A DNA stretch of 64,000 bases from Nitzschia sp. DOCU1 (taxonomy: Eukaryota; Bacillariophyta; Bacillariophyceae; Bacillariales; Bacillariaceae). The notes under the pieces were generated by a model that was not told where the DNA came from, searched no databases, and worked only from the letters and a program-made list of their open reading frames with translations. Positions 52,024 through 63,380 of this stretch are shown here, in pieces. Made by a program: the position numbers and the translations under genes. Each line of letters begins with the position of its first letter. The stretch's first letter is position 1. The stretch lies in the NCBI GenBank assembly GCA_951394045.1, contig OX595985.1, forward strand, positions 806,001 through 870,000, given 5' to 3'.

Positions 52024-53968
52024 CTATAGAGGAATGTTGCTGTGCTTCTTGGGAATTTCCGGCATTTTCTTCGTTCTTAGTACTCGCAAGTCGTTGCAGA
52101 TGAACTTTCGGGTGTCCTGGGGATCAATGACATCATCAACAAATCCACGTTGAGCGGCCACCATGGGATTGGCAAAGCGCGATGTATACTCGGCGGTGTG
52201 CTCCTCAATATCCTGCAAAAATAATGCCAGGTGTAAGCCACGATGGTCTCGTTTAGCAGCAGCGTCCTCCACACCAGAATCAACTTACTTTTCCATGGTA
52301 CAAAATCTCCACTGCACCCTTGGCACCCATGACAGCGATCTCAGCTCCCGGCCAAGCATAGTTGGCGTCTGCACGAAGGTGCTTGCTGGCCATCACATCA
52401 TAGGCTCCTCCGTAGGCCTTTCGAGTGATAACGGTAACTTTGGGAACGCTCGCCTCAGAGTAGGCAAACAAAAGCTTAGCACCGTGGCGAATGATTCCAC
52501 CAAACTCTTGCGCGGTACCGGGCAAGAATCCCGGGACGTCCACAAAGGTGACGAGTGGAATATTGAAGGCATCGCAAAAGCGAACAAAGCGAGCTGCCTT
52601 ATTGGAAGCATTGATATCCAAGCATCCAGCCAAAGTCATCGGGTTGTTTCCAATGATGCCAACTGTGTGTCCTTCCATCCTGGCAAATCCAATTACAATG
52701 TTTTGCGCCATGTCCTGTAAAAGTAGAAGCACAAGTATCAGTTCCAACGATACATGCGAAATTGCTGTTTCGATAAATAGTTTCACTCCAACTTACTGGC
52801 ATGATTTCGAACAAATCACCGTGGTCGACAATAGATCGAATTACGTCCTTCATATCATACGGAGTATTCGGATCATCGGGAACCAAGCGGTCAACTTCAG
52901 GCACTAAACGATCAGCTGGATCAGTAGCGTCCTTGACGGGCATGGTCGATTTGTCGTTGGAGCTGGGCAAGAAGTCCAACAGACGCCTCATTGCGCGCAA
53001 TGCAGCAACGTCGTTGGCAAAGTCCCCATGTGCGACTCCCGATTTCGTAGTGTGGACTTTGCTGCCACCCAGATCTTCCTTGGTAACAGTCTCGTTAGTA
53101 ACCGTTTTGACGACTTCAGGTCCAGTGACGAACATGTAAGACGTATCTTCCACCATGAAGATAAAGTCCGTCATGGCGGGACTGTAGACAGCACCACCGG
53201 CGCAGGGGCCCATAATGACCGAGATTTGTGGGATGACTCCCGAGGCATCGACATTGGCTTGAAAGACGTCGGCGTAACCGCCCAAGGAGTCTACGCCCTC
53301 TTGGATTCTGGCACCTCCAGAGTCGTTCAATCCAATGACGGGAGCACCCACACGCGTGGCCATTTCCATAATCTTGACCATCTTTTGAGCGTGTGTTTCA
53401 CTCAAACTTCCTCCCAAGACAGTGAAATCTGGGCAAGAGAAGAAAGATGGATGTGAGAATCATTTATTTTCGTTGCTTGTGAATTCGTTGCTGTCAATTA
53501 TTTCTTACCTTGACTAAAGGCATAGACGACGCGTCCATTGATGGTACCATGGCCAGTCACGATACCATCGCCTGGGAACTTCTTTTCGTCCATGCCGAAT
53601 TCTGTGCAGCGGTGAGCCTTGAGCTGGTCCAGTTCTTGAAAGCTGCCCTCGTCAAAGAGCAATTGGAGACGTTCCCGTGCCGTCAACGATCCTTGCGCAT
53701 GCTGCTTCTCAATGCGTTTCGCGCCGCCTCCGATCTGAGCTGCTTGGCGTTCTTTGGCAAGTCGTTCTTTGAATTTCAATTTGATCAACGAAGGATCTCG
53801 CAAAAAGACAAGGTCATCTTCGACGACAGCGGAAAAGTGTCTGACATTCGCGGCGGCGGCAGCAGCGACGACATTTCGGCTAGTCACTCCACCCAGGCAT
53901 CGAACAGTCTCAGGAAGGACACGACGGCCAAGGATGGCAGCTCGGGGAAGACGCGACGAGAGCATCAT
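52024..53968 (-). CDS. PCCB: Propionyl-CoA carboxylase beta chain, mitochondrial (four exons)
   Basis: Exons 53968-53509, 53428-52797, 52714-52289 and 52212-52024; introns of 80, 82 and 76 bp, all GT-AG; product 568 aa. The N-terminus ([21 protein letters not shown]) is a typical mitochondrial presequence. The carboxyltransferase shows [38 protein letters not shown] across junction 1, [37 protein letters not shown] (CoA site), [20 protein letters not shown] across junction 2, [26 protein letters not shown] (biotin site) and the end [14 protein letters not shown]...GFVDDVI. It carboxylates propionyl-CoA from odd-chain or branched-chain breakdown to methylmalonyl-CoA with a biotin-bearing alpha subunit. 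PCCB is a better fit than MCC2 by wording. Confidence 0.93.
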
Positions 53969-54441
53969 TGTCAAATAGTACTACTTGCAGTGGTTGCTTG
54001 TGTGTGATTTTTGTATTATTATGATCGGAATAGAAGGCCGGCGGAGTGGTCGATCTTTTAGAAATGCGAACGCTTACTGTTGATGCATCGTTGGGAACAC
54101 GAAGGGAGGCGATGGTCGGTGGTTGGGCCCAAAGATCCGCTTACTTGTGGGGTTCTGTTTTTGTTCTCGACGTGGAGCGCGCGCAACGCACCAAACCATG
54201 GGAAGCGAAGCCCTCCTCCGCCCTGTCCAAGCTTGAAAGCTTGAAGCTTGATTTGATCTATTTTGGCGGAAAGGCTCGGGCAAGAGTTGGCGTGCGCGCG
54301 CGAGGAGCGTCGCGGCATGCAAAGATTTTTTTACGTTGTCGCCTGTCGGAGGCCATTGACCTCGTCGGTCGGATTCATTCTTTGCTTCATTTGAATGTTG
54401 AATTGTGCCAGCCCACAAGACGAACGCCCTACCTATACACG

Positions 54442-55137
54442 ATGATCACTCGACGCCTAGTCCTGCTGTTGATTGTCGTCTGTGTCGGAAGATTTGCCGC
54501 CGAGGCAAAAGTGTGGAATGCTCAAGAACTTGCTGTGGGCGAGTGGGATGTGACGCTACGTGGTGGCTGGTTGTTTGACCCCACCACGATTTTCCCAAGA
54601 AGCAGTCCCCTTCGAGGAGGCCAGGATAATGAACAGTTTGTAGTCCGACGACGTCCCTGGGGGTCGACCGTGGACTGTAGCTTGTCCGTGTGCCAGGACG
54701 GAACATTTGTATTGGCCCCTGGAAAAGCTTCTCCAACAATGCTGCCAATGAATAAGAATGCAGTTTCCACCAAACACTCAAAACGCGGACGACTTGATCT
54801 TCGGGGCCATTGGAATGTTTTGTCAAATCCCTACTGTATCACTGACCGCTTTTATGATCAATTGACATTGAAATCCTATTCCCGGGCAACGACCACGTCA
54901 ACATCATCTTGGCGATCTGGCAGTATGGATCTATGTTGCCGTCTGTGGGGTCGGCACGCCAAGTCTGATACCATGGGGCGAAAGGGGTGGATGACACATG
55001 GAACTCTGGTTTGGAAGGAACACAACAAAAAGAACCCATTTCGTCCTCGTCGAATTGTAGCTTCTTTCTCTGCCAAGAGATTGTCTCATGAGCCCACTCA
55101 GGGTGGATGGGAAGACGAGGAATTTTTCGGCTACTAG
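54442..55137 (+). CDS. Secreted/ER protein of unknown function
   Basis: 231 aa from the ATG at 54442, which opens a signal peptide (ITRRLVLLLIVVCVGRFAAE). The frame is open 132 codons further upstream but there it has no coding texture. The mature part has repeated GxW strands (GEWDVTLRGGWLFDP, LRGHWNVLSNPYC, TLVWKEHN) and an Arg-rich end, suggesting a small beta-barrel such as a lipocalin-like fold. I recognise no family. It faces the next gene tail-to-tail (80 bp). Confidence 0.55.
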   Translation: MITRRLVLLLIVVCVGRFAAEAKVWNAQELAVGEWDVTLRGGWLFDPTTIFPRSSPLRGGQDNEQFVVRRRPWGSTVDCSLSVCQDGTFVLAPGKASPTMLPMNKNAVSTKHSKRGRLDLRGHWNVLSNPYCITDRFYDQLTLKSYSRATTTSTSSWRSGSMDLCCRLWGRHAKSDTMGRKGWMTHGTLVWKEHNKKNPFRPRRIVASFSAKRLSHEPTQGGWEDEEFFGY

Positions 55138-55216
55138 CGAGGAGTGAATGGTAACACGAACCATACTGCTAATCTAGACGCCTGAGTCACAATGCACGAC
55201 CACGAGAAAAGCAAGT

Positions 55217-56365
55217 TTAGTAGTTACTTCTACGTGAATGGACCAGCCGAACCCATAGTTTGGTTCCAAAGTCCCAGTCCTGCTCGAGTACTTGTTGGCG
55301 GAATCGGCGCCGCAACTCAAGCCAGCTATCCTCGATTCCATCAATTACTGTTACCGGAACGTCCAAAAAAGTAGTTGTGCCATCGATGGAGTATTTCGAG
55401 GGCTGATCAACCCTGCCAAATTTGGCCAGAAGAAAGTTATGTTGTTTGGCTAACTGAAAAGCTTTCTTTTCGTTGCCGATACCGTGCCACCCGGTAATCT
55501 GATTTCGAATGCCTTGCGCAAGCAAATACTTGTCCTTTTGTAAGGCAGATTCCGAAGCCTGCCGTTCGCCAATTTCGATCAACGTGTCGAAATCCCCATT
55601 GTTGGCGCACAAGGAAGCAATGGCATGGTAAAATGACGGTCGTTGCGAGTATCGGATACGACAGAACGTGTCTGGTTGGAAATAGCGAGCAAATAGTTGC
55701 TTCGGGCTTCTGATCGATTTTGAAGGACGCGAGATTGATCCTTCTGAGTTCGAATCCATGGTAGATTGATGCGTGGCCACGAGGGCTTCCACATCAGCGG
55801 CCAAGTTGCATGCCTCCTTCGAAGAGATAGTATCGATCAAGTTCGAGCAAATATTATCGCAAAGTTTGTTTTCTGCCCTAGGAATATGCGCTGCCTCAAT
55901 GCGATCGAATTGGCGCCCCAGTTGATATAGCAACTCTTGCGCAGCCAAGTTCAGAGCCTCTAGTTTTCTTGGCGTTGATCTCCCATTAAGTTGGTCAGTA
56001 ACTGTCTTGCAATCCCCCCGAATGAGCAACATGTTCTCCTTCTTGGCACCGGAACCGTTGCCTCCAGGAACTAGATCATCGATTCCCTCCAATCCAGCGA
56101 GATGTTCCAAACCCAAAAGCAAGCCATGGTACTCAGCATGCGCCGACGTCATGTCTTGTTCCATGGGCACCCAGTACGACCCCAAAGCCAGTGGGCGGAG
56201 GGATGAATGAGTATTGCCTTCGGCGTCATTGCTGGATATCGAAATGCTGGCGGAGCAGGTTGCGATTTTGGCTGGGATGGTTCGACACCCAGGATCTCGA
56301 GGGGGTCGAAAGGATCCGTCAAATTCCAGCACGATCACCAGCAAAGCGAATGTTAGATGTAACAT
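55217..56365 (-). CDS. RNase H-like domain protein with C-terminal extension
   Basis: 382 aa. Residues about 10-180 fit the plant-type RNase H fold (RVT_3): VLEFDGSFRPP (first Asp), SAHAEYHGLLLGLEHL (Glu), LIRGDCKTVTDQLNG (Asp) and HIPRAENKLCDNICSNLID (last Asp/Asn). The C-terminal 190 residues (SFYHAIASLCANNGDFDTL, AFQLAKQHNFLLAKFG) look helical, perhaps TPR-like, and are not in standard RNase H. It may cut RNA in RNA:DNA hybrids or be a retroelement-derived host gene. The start at 56365 follows directly on an in-frame TGA and leaves a hydrophobic lead (LHLTFALLVIV). An upstream exon is possible. Confidence 0.65.
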   Translation of the reverse strand: MLHLTFALLVIVLEFDGSFRPPRDPGCRTIPAKIATCSASISISSNDAEGNTHSSLRPLALGSYWVPMEQDMTSAHAEYHGLLLGLEHLAGLEGIDDLVPGGNGSGAKKENMLLIRGDCKTVTDQLNGRSTPRKLEALNLAAQELLYQLGRQFDRIEAAHIPRAENKLCDNICSNLIDTISSKEACNLAADVEALVATHQSTMDSNSEGSISRPSKSIRSPKQLFARYFQPDTFCRIRYSQRPSFYHAIASLCANNGDFDTLIEIGERQASESALQKDKYLLAQGIRNQITGWHGIGNEKKAFQLAKQHNFLLAKFGRVDQPSKYSIDGTTTFLDVPVTVIDGIEDSWLELRRRFRQQVLEQDWDFGTKLWVRLVHSRRSNY

Positions 56366-57033
56366 TCACGAAGATCATGTCCATGATACGAGGCTCGTCA
56401 ATCCCAAAACCTCGTCCTTTTAACGAAGACAGGGAAAGACGAATCTAGTAATGCGTCGCACAATGATGGTGCTGGACGCAGCAGCTGTTGTGATGATGCC
56501 CCAACGTGATGCGTTGTCTAGATTTGGGACAAGGGAGTATCGGCATCAGAAGCCTCACTCATTCGACGTTCCTCGCGGTATCCATGCGCGAAAAAATTAG
56601 CCAGTCATGTGACCACTCTAAGCAGAACAGCGCGAGCTTTTTTCCTTCCGAAATTTCGCTTCAAGGCAGCCGGCACGAACTTTCAACCGTGGCCACCTGT
56701 TCTTCACGACAACCTTTTGCAATTTCTTACTAGCTTGTTGGGAGCGCCACTACCGATTGCTGCCGCAGACCTCTCGGCATTAGTCTTCACTACCTTGCTA
56801 CTATCATACAGCGCCTACTAGCTACTAATAGTAGAAGACCTGTTTCTCGAAGAGAGTACTCTAGAACTGCCTCAAGAGGTGCTTCAGAGGCTAAGCAAAC
56901 GTTGAGCCACGAAGTGTAGCTAGAAGAGGGTACTCGAGGGTTGCAAAATTGCGATCTTTATTAGAACTTCTTGCTGCCGGGGTAGCCACTAGCACAATAG
57001 TCTACACTCTCAGAGGAGCGTCCTTTCGGCGAC
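56366..57033. other. Intergenic region, no gene seen
   Basis: About 670 bp between the RNase H-like start and the next stop. It is rich in CTAG and TACTC words (near 56820-56870), like other gene-free parts of the window. Nothing else was recognised. Confidence 0.5.
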
Positions 57034-58450
57034 CTAATCTTCCACCGCAAGGCTATTTACATTCCAGAGGGACTTAGAGCTCCGTCTTAGCCCAGTGTAA
57101 GTGACCTTCTCTCTTCCTCGAAGCGAGAAGAGGCTGTCCAGGAGTTCCCTTCGAACCTCATTCTCGTCCGAACCAAGAGTATCGGCGTAGTAGATGAGAT
57201 AGACCAAATCGGAGTTTGGCTCCCTGATCCATCCAATGGTATTCTGGCAGCGTACGCCGCCAGCTTCTTCGCAGTCAACAACTGTTAGCACCGCGTCCCT
57301 GTTGTTAGAGCCTCCTAACCAACTTGATCGTCGGCTAATAGGGGCGTCTTCTACCGAGACGCGAATGTTAAGAAAGTTTTGGGCTCTGTGGATCGATTGT
57401 GCACCGTGGTAGGCAATCTGCCTCAGAGAAGCGTTGCCGCGCTTGCGGAGGTTGGGTGCATAAGAATGAGTGTACCAGACAGACACAACCAGCATATCCA
57501 CACCTAACGATCCACCCAGAGTTGCTCTGCAAAACCTTTGCTTGTTTGACTCTGGGTTTGAACGGTTTGGCGAATAGATGAAGCGCGGGGGAGGACGGAA
57601 AGTGCACCCGAGGTGCGTAAGCATGATCTCCGCTCCTGGTGAACATTGCTGCCCGAGAGGCGGCTCCGTCACGATGAGATTGGATTCTTCCGCCAACCAG
57701 TGCAATGATTTACGCACGCGGGATAAGCAGTGGTTTGGAAACTGTTCATCGTATCGAGTAGCGTCGAACGCATGACTCTTGAGCATTGCTTGTAGTCTCT
57801 CGGTGGTCATGACTTGATCCTTGCAAATATCAGCCACCACGGCAGCTTCTCGCCATGCAATTCCCTTCTCGCTGGCCTCTACTACAACTTCGATCAAGCC
57901 CTGACGCACCGGTAGGCAGAATCGTCCAACAACAATCTGCTCACCGGGACGGTATGCCTTGCGGTATATCACCATCAGGGCAGGCGAAGTTGATCCCGTT
58001 TCCGTTGAAACATCCACATATTCGAGGTCGATTACTGGGGACCATGTCGGGTCTTCCTGGGTAATAGGTCTCATGCTCGTGGTGTTGCCTCCAAAGGACT
58101 TCCAGAACTCTTCCTCGAAAAGGGCTCTTGTTTGCCTGTGGGGTGCCAGTCGGGTTGTGTCGATTCTTACAACGTTAGCATGTTCAATGATTAAGCGTGT
58201 GAATCGTAAACATGGTTTTCGATACTTACTTTTCAATGCTCTGCTCGAGGTGCCCCCGCATAGGTTTACGGAGGTCCATGTGCAAATTCTCGAACAATCG
58301 TATTGATAATGTTACACTGTTGTTTTCATCAAATATCACGAGTCTATCATTGGACTCGCCTTCGCCTGATTGCACAACGGCGCCTGAAGGGAGCTCCATC
58401 CTACATCCAATCTCCCCAGTTGTTAAGGCCGACGATGATATTATCGTCAT
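57034..58450 (-). CDS. Conserved-looking orphan protein (two exons)
   Basis: Exons 58450-58230 and 58165-57034; intron 64 bp (GTAAGT...TTGTAAG); product 450 aa. The first exon (MTIISSSALTTGEIGC, then VIFDENNSVTLSIRL) joins in phase at EQSIEK|IDTTRLAPHRQ. The soluble protein has mixed alpha/beta texture with strand-like stretches (LEYVDVSTETG, ALMVIYRKAYRPGEQIVVG, DMLVVSVWYTHSYAP, DLVYLIYYADTLG), suggesting a globular enzyme or binding fold, but I see no known motif. The ATG directly follows an AAC microsatellite in the 5'UTR. Confidence 0.6.
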
Positions 58451-58451
58451 A

Positions 58452-58478
58452 GTTGTTGTTGTTGTTGTTGTTGTTGTT
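58452..58478. repeat. GTT/AAC trinucleotide microsatellite in a 5'UTR
   Basis: About nine GTT units (AAC on the transcribed strand) end right before the ATG at 58450. Length changes here could alter translation of the downstream gene. Confidence 0.8.
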
Positions 58479-60075
58479 CTAATGAATAGGAAAGACTATG
58501 TTGTGGTCCTTCGTGATCGTATTGAATTTAATGTTATGACGGAGATGTGATAGTTTTCTTCGTTTGTCTTCTGACCTCAGAGTTGAGCCGACGTCTACCG
58601 CATACCAGCCGTGGACCTGATAATTTGGCGCCATTTGATGAGAATTGCCGAGTGGAGGCTTCCTTCCTCCTTCAATCGATCGTACCCTTTACGCCACGAA
58701 ACTTCAGTGTAGTGCGAAGTGGCAGATGTACAGCTGTTGGCACCATCTTCGAGGAACTTCGGCGTTGGTGCGGAGAAACCATCGCGATAATCCTATGGAT
58801 TATTCTTCACTATCGCGCAATTTGAGGGCGTTGCGAGGTTTTCAGACAGATGTGTGACATATAAATATTTTAACGACTGAATAATATATTGAAGTCTTGG
58901 TCTCTAAATAGGGTTCTAAGTAACCATGGGTATTATGTGCCTTGAGATTTTGCTGGTCAAGGCTGACGTCGGCGGGAATGCGGTCGAAGGGCCCGGTTCT
59001 TCACCTTCCCGCCATCCGATGCCTTTTGCTGTTTCTGACACGATTGTTGATTCTCCGATTGACACAGAAAGTACAGTCAGTGAAGTAGCAAAGTAACAAG
59101 CGTGGTCCTGGATTTGCGCTTCTTTCTAATAGAAATCAATCCGATGGAGTTCTGGTTCTTTTGCAGGATTAACCTAAACAACTCACTTGTTATTCCGGCT
59201 AATTGTCTGCCTACGGGAACTCGGATGCAACTCCCACTGCTAGTAGTCGGAGTTCCCACTTTGGGGCACATCCTTGTGCGTGACATTCCGTCCGGTCTCC
59301 CTTTAGAGAATCGACTACGGTACGTGTAGGTGCAAAATGCGAGCCCTCCCCGAACTCTTTTTGGTGGGACAAAATGGTCTGAATCAACTCCGACCATCAG
59401 CAGAAGAGGTCTTGGGTTCTTCTTTCTGCACACATTGACAGCAGTGTGTTTACAATCTGTCAAATGTCCACGAGACCTCTCTGGAAAGTTGATTATTCTA
59501 TCATAGCTACCGGTAGCTATGGCTTCAGTCGGATGTGTTAGTAAGGAACCTATGGCTAGGAGTTGTAGTGTGGGCGACCGGACGCTGTTATCATCCTACC
59601 ATACTGCTGCCGCCAAGTAAGTTTCTGGCTAGTACCGCCCGGTAGGAGGTACTAGTATACCGGCGGTTGAGTATTGTTCTAGTTTACTGCTCGTCTATTA
59701 CTATCCTACAGGCAATGAAGGGGTTGCGTATCTACTAACCATTAGAGCAATTCCAATGTCAAAAAATCTATCTTTTCTCTACAAGAAACAAAAAGACGAT
59801 GCCGCTATCGATGATAGATAGATAAATCAAAACGCTTTCGCCATTTGGGAGCCTTTTGATTCGTTGGCCTGCGCGCGCTGGGAGGGCGCGCCTGTGAGGC
59901 CGAATCTTTATTTTGAATATTCGATGCAGTCGGAAAAATCCGCGCGCGCCGGACAAAAACTCTCAATCGTGAGTGAGAAGCAAGTTTTTGACCATGGCGA
60001 CAACTTCCATTCCACTTTTTCCGCAAACACCCAAGGTCGCCGTTGATTTGTTTGATGTACAGTATACCAAAGAAC
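58479..60075. other. Gene-free region
   Basis: About 1.6 kb. The frames at 58547-58857 and 59077-59463 have no domain, start context or splice support. CTACCGGTAG-type palindromes occur near 59510-59660. A GC-rich patch with GCGCGC words lies at 59870-59950 before the F-box fragment. Confidence 0.45.
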
Positions 60076-60644
60076 ATGAATGATGCTGTGGAAGATGCCA
60101 TTTCTACCACTAGTGGCGCCGATAGCCCCGCGACCGTCCTCCCGCCAGATGAAACCTTGATCGAAATCCTGCTGTTTCTCCCCACTGCCAAAGACTGCGT
60201 CGCTTGGGGGCAGACTTGTCGCCGTCTGCACGAGGTGATTCATCAGGATGTGACCGTTTTACCACGCCTTATCGAAAGCCGAGGCTTTCCACCTAACATT
60301 TCGACGTGGGAGGAACTGGCCTGGTACGCGCGTCATGCCACTACAACATTCTCAACGACGAGAATCGCCTTGACTTTGACCCCGCAGGCAGGGTTGAAAT
60401 GAGGATCGATGTCTCCGATAAGCGAAATGTTGGGTGCGCTTTTGCTAATTTTTATGCCTTGATGAAGGAATTCCCGAGGATGCACGTGACGCACCTCGAA
60501 ACCCAGCACCGTGATTGGGCGTCCTTCGTGGTTTTATTTGGGGAGGACTCGAATAACCCCGCGCCTGAGCAAGGGCGGTATTGTAGTAGCAGCAACAAGA
60601 GCCAAGAAGTCCTCTCTTGCTGTCGTTGTTTCTTTTCGTGGTGA
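60076..60644 (+). pseudogene. F-box gene fragment with frameshift
   Basis: From the ATG at 60076 the frame encodes an F-box-like motif (LPPDETLIEILLFLPTAKDC, then GQTCRRLHEVIHQD) at residues about 21-55, then WEELAWYARHAT before coding texture is lost near 60340. The next frame (to 60644) continues with NILNDENRLDFDPAGRVEMR and FYALMKEFPRMHVTHLE, so one frameshift joins the two halves. No GT-AG intron explains it. F-box proteins are substrate receptors of SCF ubiquitin ligases. Here the substrate domain is short, so a pseudogene is more likely than a working gene. Confidence 0.5.
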
Positions 60645-61108
60645 TAATGTCGCTGCGTCCCTCAATGTGATGCATGGTGCACGGCGCAGCCCGGATGATG
60701 ATGACATCCTCGCTGCTGGTGCTTTGCTTTGGTGGTGGTGGTTTTTGTTCCCGTACTACTAGCTAGTGGTAGCCGAAGAATACTAGAACTAGTGCCAGAC
60801 TACCGATATGCCCTGCAGATATGATAGTAAGCACCTATTCTACTATGTATTTTGCTAACTGGACAGTGCGTACTCTTCGCTTGCGCTGCTATCTAATAGT
60901 ACTATCGGTACTACCAGGTACTATGCTTCTACTATAGAGAAAGTCAAGTTTCCGTGTTCTTTGCTATAGGTTGTCTGCTTCTTTCGATGCATCTTGCAAT
61001 TCTTCATCGCGTACTCTCACCAACCATGACGTCGTCGTAGTATCACCCAAAAGGCGTCATCATTATAGTTGTGGAGCAACAAAAAGTTCCTTCTTCTTCT
61101 TCTTCTTA
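60645..61108. other. Intergenic, AT-rich, no gene seen
   Basis: Contains CTAGT- and TACTACC-type words and, at the right end (61086-61110), a TTC/TTA microsatellite just after the YCII stop. Confidence 0.5.
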
Positions 61109-61522
61109 TTATTCTTTTTGAACTACAACATTCCATTCTTCAATGGAATGTCCCGTAACAATTCCAGCCGCCACGTAAGGATCTTGTTCCACAAATTGCT
61201 TGGCCGCCTCCGCGTTGGTAAAGATAAACAAGGCTCCCGTCGGTACTTGCATTCCAATCTCGCCCGTCGGTCCTCCACTCAAACACGACCCTTCGGCAAT
61301 GAGTTGTTTAGCCAAATTCAAATGTCCTTCTCGATAGGGTCCTCGTTTTTCCAAAACGTCTGGAATGTATTCATATCTCAAAAGATACTGCGTCGATGCT
61401 GCTGCCATGGCCGTTGTGGAATATTTTGTCTGGGCAATAGTAGTAGTAGTAGTACGAGAAGCAGTGGCAGCCAAGAATGCCACCGTGGAGCTGCGTGAAA
61501 GAAGCAAAGAGAGACCCCACAT
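61109..61522 (-). CDS. YCII-domain (YciI-like) protein, probably organelle-targeted
   Basis: 137 aa. The first 40 residues are Ser/Thr/Ala/Arg-rich without acidic residues (SRSSTVAFLAATASRTTT), like a mitochondrial presequence. The rest is a YCII domain: YLLRYEYIPDVLEKRGPYRE, HLNLAKQLIAEG, GALFIFTNAEAAKQFVEQDP, YVAAGIV and IEEWNVV, the usual length of about 95 residues with the conserved R/GxH and DP. YCII proteins form ferredoxin-like dimers. Their chemistry is poorly known, and relatives include dehalogenase-like and muconolactone-isomerase-like enzymes. Intronless, divergent from the next gene. Confidence 0.85.
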   Translation of the reverse strand: MWGLSLLLSRSSTVAFLAATASRTTTTTIAQTKYSTTAMAAASTQYLLRYEYIPDVLEKRGPYREGHLNLAKQLIAEGSCLSGGPTGEIGMQVPTGALFIFTNAEAAKQFVEQDPYVAAGIVTGHSIEEWNVVVQKE

Positions 61523-61878
61523 TCGTTGTATGTCGTTGGAAAGGATTGCCTTCTGGGGCTGTCATCATGATCATCATGGTCGTCGTCGTCGAAGAAAGCT
61601 CGACGAGCGAAAGCCGCCGGAAAGATCGGATGATGCGGCGATTGGACACGTGGCGTTCGCGATCTTTTTCTGCGACATGGAATGGGTCGTACATATGAAT
61701 GAATACGTACATATGTAGGTATGTGGCTTGTATTCGCCATTCAAAAGGAAATCGTGCCAGCAGCCGCCGACAAAGTAGTTAGCCATATGTGGGTTGTTGC
61801 CGTCTCCTCTGGACTACTATCATAGCCATTCTGCATTATCTTGGTAGAGGATCACTCTCACTCTCCAGTCTCACAATA

Positions 61879-63312
61879 ATGACCGCCGATTCTACTGGTC
61901 TTCGTGGACTGGACAGGTTTGCTCGTGATCTCCGTGAACTCTGGTGGAGATTACGAGGCGAGCAACCAGCACCAAATGATGGCAATGACAATGACATTCG
62001 GCTCGTGGCATCGGAAGCTGTTCGCGTCCTTCGAGCCTACGCCGTGTTGTATCTGCTGGCGTTTCTGTTGTTGGTAGGCTACAAGTGGCAAACGAAAGGA
62101 TATTATCAAGCCGACTATGACCGTCGCTTGGCTGCGTTTTTACAACAAAATCATGAGCGCCCAGTGCCGTGGTGGACCGTCCAACAAGAATTGGTGGAAG
62201 AAAGCATGACGGGAATTCGGGAGCTAGGACGTTTGCAAGATGCCGAATTGAAGAATCATGCACAACGTCAACAGCAATTAGAAGCGTTGAAAGAGACTTT
62301 GGAAGGATTGGACTTTGCCGTGCCAGCCGCAGATCATCAAACACTCGAATCATCGGCGGCTACTGGGAGTTTGTTGCAACATGCGGCACTTGCAGAATTT
62401 CCCACTAGCAAAGATTTGAAGCAGGTCTTCTCCAAGGCCATGGAAGAGTTGAGAGATGCCATTCAAGTGGCAGAGACGCTCGATTGGAAAAAAGTACAAT
62501 CGCAATGGAGTGACCTTCCTCCCAAGAAACCCAGTGTCCCGGTAAATGGCGTGGCAATCACTTGCCCCGACGACGACATTGCTGTAAACGACAATACGGC
62601 AGCGATGATTCCACAAGATGCGGCACGTCAAGCCGATTTGGATCGATACGTCGGACAAGTGCAAGCACTATTGAGTCAACGCAGCAAGGCAACCACGTTG
62701 GACTCGTTTGTCTTTTCGCAGTTATTACTACCGGAAAGTCTCATGTCCTTGGAACGAACCACACGATTGCACGTCAATGAGGCTCTGGAAGAAATCATTG
62801 CTACCTCCATGACAACAACAACAAATAGTACTTTGTCATCGTCGTCTTCCAACAATAACAACAAACATTGTGTCACGGAAGAACAAGTCTTGGATATGGT
62901 CCAAGAAGGCTTGTGGGCCTTGCAACGCAAGGCAGATTTACGCAATGTTTTGCGCAAAAAAGTGTTGGAATTGGATCCCACGGCGACAGCCATTATACTC
63001 GATGCCGATCTAGGAATACCGACACCCAAAATTCCTATACGGCAAACCAAGAATTTGAGACGTTGGGTGGATACACCTCTCATTGCCAAATTGGCACAAG
63101 GAATCGATCAGTTGGTAGAATGGAGTGGAGGACATTCTGATCGACTCGATCAATGGTTGGATGCCATAGTGGCATCTCAACATGAACGGGTAGGAGAAAT
63201 GGTCGTGCGACGCGTCTTGCAAGAATCGGCTCATGTCGAAATTCCTACAATGGACACGCTGAAACAAAAAGCACAAACTCTAGTGTCGGCTGTCAAGAAA
63301 AAATCCAAATAA
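61879..63312 (+). CDS. Single-pass membrane protein with helical/coiled-coil body, unknown
   Basis: 477 aa from the ATG at 61879. Residues about 59-75 form one membrane span (AVLYLLAFLLLVGYKW) after an Arg-rich N-terminus. The rest is mostly helical with Gln/Glu-rich coiled-coil stretches, a variable Thr/Ser/Asn run (TTTTNSTLSSSSSNNNNK) encoded by microsatellite-like DNA, and a basic tail (AVKKKSK). No motif is recognised. It could be an organelle-membrane tether. Intronless. The upstream open frame has no ATG. Confidence 0.6.
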   Translation: MTADSTGLRGLDRFARDLRELWWRLRGEQPAPNDGNDNDIRLVASEAVRVLRAYAVLYLLAFLLLVGYKWQTKGYYQADYDRRLAAFLQQNHERPVPWWTVQQELVEESMTGIRELGRLQDAELKNHAQRQQQLEALKETLEGLDFAVPAADHQTLESSAATGSLLQHAALAEFPTSKDLKQVFSKAMEELRDAIQVAETLDWKKVQSQWSDLPPKKPSVPVNGVAITCPDDDIAVNDNTAAMIPQDAARQADLDRYVGQVQALLSQRSKATTLDSFVFSQLLLPESLMSLERTTRLHVNEALEEIIATSMTTTTNSTLSSSSSNNNNKHCVTEEQVLDMVQEGLWALQRKADLRNVLRKKVLELDPTATAIILDADLGIPTPKIPIRQTKNLRRWVDTPLIAKLAQGIDQLVEWSGGHSDRLDQWLDAIVASQHERVGEMVVRRVLQESAHVEIPTMDTLKQKAQTLVSAVKKKSK

Positions 63313-63322
63313 AAACTAGGTA

Positions 63323-63336
63323 GGGGGGGGGGGGGG
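63323..63336. repeat. G14 homopolymer after a stop codon
   Basis: Fourteen G in a row, 11 bp after the preceding TAA. It is prone to length error in sequencing or replication and could form a G-rich structure in the 3'UTR. Confidence 0.85.
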
Positions 63337-63380
63337 CTTGTGGTTATTGCATTCCGCTATATTTAGTCGTGTTATTATTA

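Noticed and set aside
59077..59463. 128-codon minus-strand frame
   Set aside because: Lys/Arg/Ser-biased with no motif and no upstream support; likely chance.
63323..63336. G14 run as a telomere or recombination signal
   Set aside because: A single homopolymer without repeat units; more likely ordinary UTR or a sequencing-prone tract.
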